A DNA stretch of 5,349 nucleotides from Belnapia sp. (GTDB lineage: Bacteria > Pseudomonadota > Alphaproteobacteria > Acetobacterales > Acetobacteraceae): assembly GCA_028291445.1 (NCBI GenBank), contig JAQGIA010000634.1, positions 1 through 5,349 on the forward strand, in the 5' to 3' direction. The position numbers were made by a program, and so were the translations under genes. Positions within the stretch are counted from its first letter, which is position 1; the number at the start of each line of letters is the position of its first letter. The notes below the pieces were generated by a model. The model searched no databases. It was not told the origin of the DNA and saw nothing but the letters and a program-made list of their open reading frames with translations. Of the stretch, positions 1 through 4,702 are shown in pieces.

Positions 1-560
1 GGCGGGGCGATCGACATGTCGTTGTCGTTCAGCACGACGATCAGCCGGGACTTGTTCGCCCCGGCGTTGTTCATCGCCTCATAGGCCATGCCGGCGCTCA
101 TCGCGCCATCGCCGATGACGGCGATGACGTTGCGCGGGTCGCCCCGCAGGTCGCTGGCGACCGCCATGCCCAGGCCGGCGCTGATCGAGGTGCTGGAATG
201 CGCCGCGCCGAAGGGGTCGTAGGCGGACTCGGAGCGCCGGGTGAAGCCGGAGAGCCCGCCGCCCTGGCGCAGCGTGCGGATGCGGTCGCGCCGCCCGGTC
301 AGGATCTTGTGCGGGTAGGCCTGGTGGCCGACGTCCCAGATCAGCCGGTCGCGCGGGGTCTCGAAAACCGCATGGATCGCCACCGTCAGCTCGACCACCC
401 CAAGCGAGGCGCCGAGATGCCCGCCGGTCTGGCTGACCGCCTGGATGGTTTCCGAACGCAACTCGCCAGCCAGCTGCTTCAGCTGCTCGGCGGAAAAATT
501 ACGCATGTCGGCCGGGAGCTTGACCCGGTCGAGGAGCGGCGTGGAGGTGGGGGGGGACAT
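1..560 (-). CDS. dxs: 1-deoxy-D-xylulose-5-phosphate synthase, N-terminal part (runs off left edge)
   Basis: Dxs is the cytoplasmic, thiamine diphosphate-dependent transketolase-like enzyme that condenses pyruvate and glyceraldehyde 3-phosphate into DXP, the first step of the MEP isoprenoid pathway. The start is the ATG at 560-558, preceded by a GGAGGA Shine-Dalgarno sequence 4 nt upstream. The reading frame stays open to base 1, giving 186 complete codons of a family usually about 620-650 aa long, so only the N-terminal third is present. Visible landmarks are [17 protein letters not shown] (about residues 45-61; His48 corresponds to the conserved active-site His), [15 protein letters not shown] (76-90), [14 protein letters not shown] (118-131) and the thiamine-diphosphate/Mg motif [18 protein letters not shown] (150-167) followed by LNDNDMSI (177-184). 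It overlaps the ispA stop by one base (TGATG), which suggests translational coupling. The C-terminal Tyr/Arg-binding and transketolase C domains lie outside the window. Identification is secure. Confidence 0.97.
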   Translation of the reverse strand, partial: MSPPTSTPLLDRVKLPADMRNFSAEQLKQLAGELRSETIQAVSQTGGHLGASLGVVELTVAIHAVFETPRDRLIWDVGHQAYPHKILTGRRDRIRTLRQGGGLSGFTRRSESAYDPFGAAHSSTSISAGLGMAVASDLRGDPRNVIAVIGDGAMSAGMAYEAMNNAGANKSRLIVVLNDNDMSIAP

Positions 561-1465
561 CAGCTCCTCCGCTCGATCACGAAATCTGCGAGCATTCTCA
601 ACAGGTCGGCCCTCTCTCCGAAGCCGTCAAGGTGGGATTTGGCCTGGGCCACCAGGCGTTCCGCCTGGATTCGCGCCCGCTCGACGCCGAGCAGCGAAAC
701 CAAGGTCGCCTTGCCGGCCTCGGCATCCTTGCCGGTGCGCTTGCCGGTCTCGGCCGCGCTCGCGGTCGCATCCAGCAAATCATCCGCGATCTGGAAGGCG
801 GCGCCCAGGTCACGGCCATAACCGAGCAGCGCATGCCGCTGCGAGGCTGCGGCCTTGCCCAGCACGGCACCGGCCTCGGCCGAGAATTCGATCAGCTTGC
901 CGGTCTTCAGCGTCTGCAACCGGCCGATGCCGGTCTCGTCCAGGTCACCGCCCTTTTCCTCGGCCAGCATGTCGAGCATCTGCCCGCCGCACATGCCGCG
1001 CGCCCCGGCGGCCCGGGCCAGGCAGCGCACCAGCTCGATCCGCACCGCGGTATCGGGGTGGGTATCCTCCTCGGCCAGGGTGGTGAAGGCCTGGGTCTGC
1101 AAGGCATCGCCGGCGAGGATCGCGGTCGCCTCGTCATAGGCCTTGTGCACCGTCGGCTTGCCGCGGCGCAGGTCGTCGTCGTCCATCGCCGGCAGGTCGT
1201 CGTGCACCAGCGAATAGGCATGCATCATCTCGATGGCGCCGGCGACGCGCAGCGCGGCGTTGCGGGAGACACCGAATTGCCGGGCGCCTTCCAGCACCAG
1301 GAAGCCGCGCAGCCGCTTGCCGCCGCCCACCGCGGCATAGCGCATGGCGGCATAGAGCCGGGCCTCGTCGCCCTCCTCGGTCGGCAGCAGGATGTCGAGC
1401 GCCTGGTCGATCTCCGCCGCCGCCGCCGCCATGGCCTGGCGCAGGGTTTCCTGATCGGTGGTCAT
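560..1465 (-). CDS. ispA: Farnesyl diphosphate synthase (short-chain polyprenyl synthetase)
   Basis: This cytoplasmic prenyltransferase condenses dimethylallyl/geranyl diphosphate with isopentenyl diphosphate to make C15 farnesyl diphosphate. The 301-aa length matches the bacterial IspA family (about 300 aa). Seen in the sequence: GGGKRLR (residues 47-53, substrate diphosphate binding); the first Asp-rich motif in [21 protein letters not shown] (82-102; Asp89, Asp90 and Asp95/96 bind Mg); KTGK (187-190); and [12 protein letters not shown] (221-232), the second Asp-rich motif. The two-residue insertion in the first motif together with Tyr84 five residues before it is typical of type II bacterial FPP synthases, so C15 is the likely product. 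I chose the ATG at 1465 over a longer in-frame extension to 1648 because the extension lies antisense within xseB and because GGAG (overlapping the xseB stop) sits upstream. It is 7 nt downstream of xseB and overlaps dxs by one base, a coherent isoprenoid operon. A GGPP synthase is the main alternative and is less likely. Confidence 0.96.
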   Translation of the reverse strand: MTTDQETLRQAMAAAAAEIDQALDILLPTEEGDEARLYAAMRYAAVGGGKRLRGFLVLEGARQFGVSRNAALRVAGAIEMMHAYSLVHDDLPAMDDDDLRRGKPTVHKAYDEATAILAGDALQTQAFTTLAEEDTHPDTAVRIELVRCLARAAGARGMCGGQMLDMLAEEKGGDLDETGIGRLQTLKTGKLIEFSAEAGAVLGKAAASQRHALLGYGRDLGAAFQIADDLLDATASAAETGKRTGKDAEAGKATLVSLLGVERARIQAERLVAQAKSHLDGFGERADLLRMLADFVIERRS

Positions 1466-1472
1466 CGCCAGC

Positions 1473-1787
1473 CTACTCCATATCCCGCAGGGTCGGACCG
1501 CCCATGGAACCACCACCGGGGCTTCCACTGGGGCCACCACTGGGACCATCGACGATGGCCTGCACCTTCGCCTCGGCTTCCGCCAGCTTCTGCTCGCAAT
1601 GCCGGCGCAGCGCGGCGCCCCGCTCGTAATCGCCGATGGCCTGGGCAAGCGTGCCCTTGCCGCCCTCGAGCGACTTCACGATATCCTCCAACTCCGCCAG
1701 TGCGTCCTCGAAGGACATGGCCCCAAGATCTGCCGCCGGCGGGGTATCCCGCCGTGCTTGGGCCGGCTGGCTGCGCGCCTCTCCCAT
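1473..1787 (-). CDS. xseB: Exodeoxyribonuclease VII small subunit
   Basis: XseB is the small helical subunit of exonuclease VII, which partners with the catalytic XseA in degrading single-stranded DNA from both ends. The conserved core runs from about residue 24 to 80: SFEDALAELEDIVKSLEGG, then LAQAIGDYERGAALRRHC and EQKLAEAEAKVQAIVDG, the two amphipathic helices of the family. At 104 aa it is longer than the usual roughly 80. It has about 23 extra N-terminal residues of low complexity and a Gly/Pro/Ser-rich tail (about 81-98) ending in TLRDME. The start at 1787 is favoured by GGAG 6 nt upstream. An internal ATG at 1718 (Met24, directly before the core) is a plausible alternative with a poorer ribosome site. 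It is the first gene of the operon with ispA and dxs, an arrangement common in proteobacteria. xseA is not in the window. Confidence 0.93.
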   Translation of the reverse strand: MGEARSQPAQARRDTPPAADLGAMSFEDALAELEDIVKSLEGGKGTLAQAIGDYERGAALRRHCEQKLAEAEAKVQAIVDGPSGGPSGSPGGGSMGGPTLRDME

Positions 1788-1793
1788 TCGGGT

Positions 1794-1797
1794 CTCC
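1794..1797 (-). promoter_or_regulatory. Shine-Dalgarno sequence of xseB
   Basis: GGAG on the minus strand lies 6 nt before the ATG at 1787. It is the main argument for the longer xseB start over the internal ATG at 1718, whose upstream bases (CTTGGGGCC) match the anti-Shine-Dalgarno poorly. Confidence 0.6.
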
Positions 1798-2009
1798 GTG
1801 TTCGAACCCCCAGCATACAGCCGTTGGGGATTTGGCGACACCGGCTGCTTACCATCACCGGAAGCCGTGTCATTTTTGGGAAGGAATCTACGTCGGGGGG
1901 AATAGCCGGGGTTCGATCCTGCGTGCCCGTTCCGGTGCTTCGCCACGCTGCCCCATCCGGCCCCTCCCGGTCGTCCCTGCCCGGCGCAAGTCTCCGGCAG
2001 AGCTGTCGA

Positions 2010-2039
2010 TTGATCAACCCAAAGGAGCGCGCCTAGCCT
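2010..2039 (+). promoter_or_regulatory. Weak sigma70-like promoter candidate for the TctC-like gene
   Basis: TTGATC (2010-2015) and TAGCCT (2034-2039) are separated by 18 bp, and the start codon follows 27 bp further on. Each box matches consensus only partly, and the spacing is one base longer than ideal. The TTGATC box is half of the palindrome TTGATCAA, so a regulator could bind there. This is a guess from pattern only. Confidence 0.2.
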
Positions 2040-2051
2040 GCCCGTAACGAC

Positions 2052-2060
2052 AGGGGGGAG
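2052..2060 (+). promoter_or_regulatory. Shine-Dalgarno sequence of the TctC-like gene
   Basis: AGGGGGGAG ends 6 nt before the ATG at 2067. This favours that codon over the in-frame ATGs at 2076 and 2091, and so keeps the paired arginines inside the signal peptide. Confidence 0.7.
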
Positions 2061-2066
2061 CCAGCC

Positions 2067-3077
2067 ATGCGGAACATGCCGCGTCGCGGAATGGTCAGGA
2101 ACTTGGCGGGATTGGGTCTGGCGGGGGTGGGTTGGGCCGCCCCGGCTTCGATCCCGCCCGCTGCGGCCCAGCCTGCTGCGACCCAGCCCACCTTCCCCAG
2201 CCGTCCGCTCCGGATGATCGTGCCCTTCGCCCCCGGCGGCTCGGCCGATGTCGTCGCCCGCATCACCGCCCTCGGCCTGCAGGAGGCGCTGGGTCAGCCG
2301 GTGGTGGTGGAGAACAGGGGCGGCTCCGGCGGGGTGATCGGTTCGGAGGCGGCGCTGGCGGCCCCGGCCGATGGCCATACCATCATCTTCCACAGCCTCT
2401 CCTCGGCGGTGCTGAATGCCGGGCTCTACCGCAACCTGTCCTTCGACGTCCGTCGCGCCTTCGCCCCCGTGGCGCTGGTCGGCACCCTGCCCAATATCGT
2501 CATGGTCGGCCCGGGCGTACCGGTCCGAAGCCTGCAGGAGCTGATCGCGCTGATGCGGCGCGGCGGCGTCACCTATGCCTCCTCCGGAGCCGGCACCATC
2601 ACCCACCTTTCGGCCCAGCTGCTGGCGAGCATGGTGGGGGCGGAGGCGACGCATATCCCCTATCGCGGCTCCGGCCCTGCCTTCGCCGACCTGCTGGCCG
2701 GCCGGGTGGACATGATGGTCGACACCATGGCGAGCGTGATCCCGGCGATCCGCTCCGGCCAGGTCCGCGGCCTGGCGGTGACCACCACGAACCGCAGCCC
2801 CGCCTTGCCCGAGGTGCCGACGGCGCAGGAGGCCGGCGTGCCGGGCTACGAGACCTACAACTGGCATGCCGTCTTCGCCCCCGCCGCCACCCCGGCGCCG
2901 ATCCTCGCCGTGCTGGAACGCGCCACCATCGCCGCGGTGGCCAGCGGCCGGCAGCGCCTGGCGGAAGCGGGGGTCGAGCCACGCGGCGAGGGCGCGGCGA
3001 TGCTGGCGCCCTTCTGGGACGCCCAGCTCGCGCTCTGGATTCCGATCATCCGTGCCTCCGGCGCCACCGCCGACTGA
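2067..3077 (+). CDS. Tripartite tricarboxylate transporter substrate-binding protein (Bug/TctC family)
   Basis: This is a periplasmic solute-binding protein of the Bug/TctC family; known members capture carboxylates and other small organic acids. Its 336 aa are typical in length. The N-terminus is an export signal: basic start with RRGMVR (6-11), a short Gly/Leu/Ala-rich core (12-25), and a likely cleavage site near PPAAAQ (30-35). The paired arginines make Tat export possible but not proven. The mature domain opens with PSRPLRMIVPFAPGGSADVV (44-63). It continues with GQPVVVENRGGSGGVIG (76-92), the PADGHTI segment (100-106), YASSGAGTITHLSAQLL (170-186), IPYRGSGPAFADLLAGRVD (197-215), IRSGQVRGLAVT (228-239) and LPEVPTAQEAGVPGYE (248-262), all family hallmarks. 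No TctA/TctB-type membrane subunits are adjacent, so it is an orphan member here. The ligand is unknown. An organic or aromatic acid is suggested only by the nearby permease and amidohydrolase. Confidence 0.93.
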   Translation: MRNMPRRGMVRNLAGLGLAGVGWAAPASIPPAAAQPAATQPTFPSRPLRMIVPFAPGGSADVVARITALGLQEALGQPVVVENRGGSGGVIGSEAALAAPADGHTIIFHSLSSAVLNAGLYRNLSFDVRRAFAPVALVGTLPNIVMVGPGVPVRSLQELIALMRRGGVTYASSGAGTITHLSAQLLASMVGAEATHIPYRGSGPAFADLLAGRVDMMVDTMASVIPAIRSGQVRGLAVTTTNRSPALPEVPTAQEAGVPGYETYNWHAVFAPAATPAPILAVLERATIAAVASGRQRLAEAGVEPRGEGAAMLAPFWDAQLALWIPIIRASGATAD

Positions 3078-3088
3078 GCCCGGCCCCT

Positions 3089-3120
3089 CCTGGATTGCCA
3101 CACCCTGGATTGCCACACCC
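3089..3120 (+). repeat. Perfect tandem duplication of a 15-bp unit
   Basis: The unit TGGATTGCCACACCC occurs twice back to back (3091-3105 and 3106-3120), and the two preceding C bases extend the period-15 match. It starts 11 bp after the stop of the TctC-like gene. The outer ends TCCTGG (3088-3093) and CCAGGA (3120-3125) are also mutually inverted. It may be a simple replication-slippage duplication. Two TTGCCA elements 15 bp apart could alternatively be repeated regulator half-sites. Confidence 0.9.
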
Positions 3121-3135
3121 CAGGAACTGCGCCCA

Positions 3136-3171
3136 GGATCGCTCCCAGCGCGGGGAACAACCGCGCGATCC
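3136..3171 (+). other. Nested inverted repeat (possible RNA hairpin)
   Basis: GGATC (3136-3140) pairs with GATCC (3167-3171). Inside this, GCGCGG (3148-3153) pairs with CCGCGC (3161-3166) around a 7-nt loop. The fold has 11 base pairs with a 7-nt bulge on the 5' side. No T-run follows, so it is not a classical intrinsic terminator. It could be a transcript-stabilising stem or a protein-binding inverted repeat, or chance in GC-rich DNA. Confidence 0.4.
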
Positions 3172-3230
3172 GCCATGGTCCACCCGATGCCGCAAGGCGC
3201 CGGGACAATGCGCGACTAACGCGCGACACC

Positions 3231-3239
3231 AGGAGGGAG
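3231..3239 (+). promoter_or_regulatory. Ribosome-binding site of the MFS gene
   Basis: AGGAGGGAG contains two overlapping Shine-Dalgarno matches: AGGAGG lies 13 nt before the ATG at 3250, and GGGAG lies 10 nt before it. The spacing is slightly long but supports this start over the ATG at 3301, which has no comparable upstream site. Confidence 0.6.
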
Positions 3240-3249
3240 TGGAAACGCC

Positions 3250-4665
3250 ATGAGTACGACGACGAATACCGTGACCTTGGGCAGCGGCAATGCCCGAGCC
3301 ATGCCCGAACCCGCACTGATAGCGGGCGGCCCGCTGGAGGAGCAGCATCTTCGCTCTCCGGCCTATCGCAACGTCGCGCAGCAGCAGCGGCTGACCGGCA
3401 CGCATTGGCACATCGCCTCGGCCAATGGCCTGGGCTGGGGCTTCGACGGCATGGATGGCGCGATCTTCGCGCTGGTCGCGCCGATGGTCATGACCGAGTT
3501 TGCCGTCGGCCTGCCGCAGTACCGCACCGGCGTGCAGATCGCCATGCTGGTCGGCATCATCGGCCTGTACCTCTGGCCCTGGCTCGCCGACCGCTACGGC
3601 CGGCGCAACCTGCTCGCCATCAACATCGCGATGTTCTCGCTGATGATGCCGCTGGTCGCCTTCGCGCCGAGCTGGGGCTACTTCGTCGCCGCCTATGCGA
3701 TGTGCCGCTTCGCGCTGAACGGCGAATGGGCGATCGGCTCCATGCTGGTGGCGGAGACCTGGCCGGCGCGGCTGCGTGGCCGCATCGTCTGCGCCGACCG
3801 CGCGGCCTGGGGTGTCGGCGCCGCGCTGGCGGGGACCATCACCGCCTTCGTCGTCGGCAATTGGGGCTGGCGGGCGGCCTTCATCCTGCCGGGCGTGGTG
3901 GCGCTGCTTGCCATCTATGTGCGCATGCTCTGCCCGGAATCGCCCTATTGGGTCCGCACCATGGACCGCAAGCGACGAATCCGGGCCAATATCGCGCGTG
4001 GCGCCAAGCTGGGCACCGAGGATGAAGCCTGGATCGGCAAGGCCGACAAGGTCGGCATCCGGCAACTGTTCCTACCGGATATGCGGCGCAACACCGCGCT
4101 CGCCACCTTCGTCGCCACCACCAACCTGATCGCCTTCTCCACCGTCGGGCTCTGGATGCCCTTGTTCCTGAAGGAGGCGCATGGCTGGTCGGCGGCGGAA
4201 TACGGCAGCTTCTACATCGCCTGGGGGCTGATCGGCGTGGTCGGCATCGCCGGCGCCGGCTGGATCATCGATAAATTCGGTCGCCGCCTCGGCTTCCTGC
4301 TGATGCTGGTCGAAGGGGCGCTGTTCCTGACGCTCTGGGTCTATGCCGACAGCAAGCCGATGCTCTGGACCTACGGCCTGCTGTGGAGCATCGGCTTCCT
4401 CGGCGTCTGGGGACCGGCGACGACCTATACGACGGAAATCTACCCGACCCGTATCCGCGGCGTCGGCAACGGCTTCTCCTGGGCGGTCGCCTTCTTCGTC
4501 GGCTACGTGCTCTGGCCCTTCGTCGCGGTCTGGCTGCGCGAAGGCACCGGCAGCTTCGCCGCGGCCTTCCTGCTGATCCCGGTGGTCATGCTGCTGCAGG
4601 GCGCGGTGGTATGGTTCTGGAGCCCCGAGAATGCCGGCAAGGAACTCGACGGCATCCACGTGTGA
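3250..4665 (+). CDS. MFS transporter, 12 TM, sialate/aromatic-acid (carboxylate):H+ symporter type
   Basis: This is an inner-membrane secondary transporter of the major facilitator superfamily, probably proton-coupled. At 471 aa it has the usual size. A hydrophilic N-terminus of about 55 residues precedes about 12 hydrophobic segments, in two blocks (about 57-227 and 280-457) joined by a basic cytoplasmic loop (about 228-279). TM1 contains GWGFDGMDGAIFALV (63-77); the two acidic residues Asp66/Asp69 resemble the DGxD-type TM1 motif of acid:proton symporters. MFS motif A is clear after TM2 (Gly105 to ADRYGRR, 113-119) and repeated in the second half (IIDKFGRR, 339-346). Also typical are GEW (158-160), ETWPARLRGR (169-178), PESPYWV (229-235) and TEIYPTRIRG (395-404). 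It lies 172 nt downstream of the TctC-like gene on the same strand and converges with an amidohydrolase gene. The substrate is probably a carboxylate, but sugars or other anions cannot be excluded. Confidence 0.9.
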   Translation: MSTTTNTVTLGSGNARAMPEPALIAGGPLEEQHLRSPAYRNVAQQQRLTGTHWHIASANGLGWGFDGMDGAIFALVAPMVMTEFAVGLPQYRTGVQIAMLVGIIGLYLWPWLADRYGRRNLLAINIAMFSLMMPLVAFAPSWGYFVAAYAMCRFALNGEWAIGSMLVAETWPARLRGRIVCADRAAWGVGAALAGTITAFVVGNWGWRAAFILPGVVALLAIYVRMLCPESPYWVRTMDRKRRIRANIARGAKLGTEDEAWIGKADKVGIRQLFLPDMRRNTALATFVATTNLIAFSTVGLWMPLFLKEAHGWSAAEYGSFYIAWGLIGVVGIAGAGWIIDKFGRRLGFLLMLVEGALFLTLWVYADSKPMLWTYGLLWSIGFLGVWGPATTYTTEIYPTRIRGVGNGFSWAVAFFVGYVLWPFVAVWLREGTGSFAAAFLLIPVVMLLQGAVVWFWSPENAGKELDGIHV

Positions 4666-4671
4666 ACGGGC

Positions 4672-4695
4672 GGCGGCCGGGGCGACCCGGCCGCC
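4672..4695. terminator. Bidirectional hairpin terminator between convergent genes
   Basis: GGCGGCCGGG (4672-4681) and CCCGGCCGCC (4686-4695) form a perfect 10-bp stem closed by GCGA, a GNRA-type tetraloop on the plus-strand RNA. It starts 7 nt after the MFS stop and ends 7 nt before the amidohydrolase stop on the other strand, exactly where a shared terminator is expected. The downstream tract is poor in U on both strands (ATCTCCCT on plus), so termination may be weak or factor-assisted. Confidence 0.75.
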
Positions 4696-4702
4696 ATCTC
4701 CC

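Larger units (their letters stand above)
1788..2066. other. Divergent intergenic region between xseB and the TctC-like gene
   Basis: These 279 bases separate the minus-strand xseB operon from the plus-strand binding-protein gene and should carry promoters for both. I see no strong sigma70 consensus, tRNA or small gene. On the minus strand there is a small hairpin ahead of xseB (1808-1829). On the plus strand there is an 8-bp palindrome TTGATCAA (2010-2017) and a weak promoter-like pair (2010-2039). The region is somewhat less GC-rich than the flanking genes around 1860-1910 (a run of T at 1873-1877), as expected for a control region. Reading frames through it lack codon character and are judged spurious. 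Confidence 0.6.
3078..3249. other. Intergenic gap between the TctC-like and MFS genes
   Basis: These 172 bases separate two plus-strand genes. They hold a perfect 15-bp tandem duplication (3089-3120), then a nested inverted repeat (3136-3171), then the MFS ribosome-binding site. No T-run terminator and no clear promoter consensus are seen. The spacing makes tight co-transcription of the two genes uncertain. Confidence 0.6.

Noticed and set aside
1466..1648. An N-terminal extension of ispA giving a 362-aa protein.
   Set aside because: The extension overlaps most of xseB out of frame and has no family similarity. The ATG at 1465 has a ribosome site and gives the normal 301-aa length.
1801..1870. 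A possible minus-strand promoter for xseB (TATGCT near 1812-1817 with TGTCGC 17 bp upstream).
   Set aside because: The -35 box matches the consensus poorly and there is no supporting extended -10, so it is not listed as a feature.
1899..1930. A GGGTTCGATCC stretch resembling a tRNA T-arm, and a similar GGGTTCGAA stretch on the minus strand near 1800-1811.
   Set aside because: The flanking bases do not form a 5-bp T-stem, and no acceptor, D or anticodon arms or CCA end can be built around either.
632..2047. A 471-aa plus-strand reading frame antisense to ispA and xseB.
   Set aside because: The translation is His/Arg/Gly-rich with no recognisable domain, and it lies opposite two clear family genes.
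1473..3176. A 567-aa minus-strand reading frame covering xseB and running antisense through the whole TctC-like gene.
   Set aside because: Only its last 104 codons are a real gene (xseB). The rest is Gly/Arg/His-rich low-complexity sequence antisense to a well-supported binding protein, a usual artefact of high-GC DNA.
2132..3253. A 373-aa plus-strand frame inside the TctC-like gene in a different frame.
   Set aside because: It is an out-of-frame shadow, Arg/Gly/Pro-rich, with no domain. The other frame encodes an intact Bug-family protein.
3046..4065. A 339-aa minus-strand frame antisense to the MFS gene.
   Set aside because: Its composition (Asp/His/Arg/Gly-rich) is typical of the complement of a hydrophobic GC-rich membrane gene, and no domain is visible.
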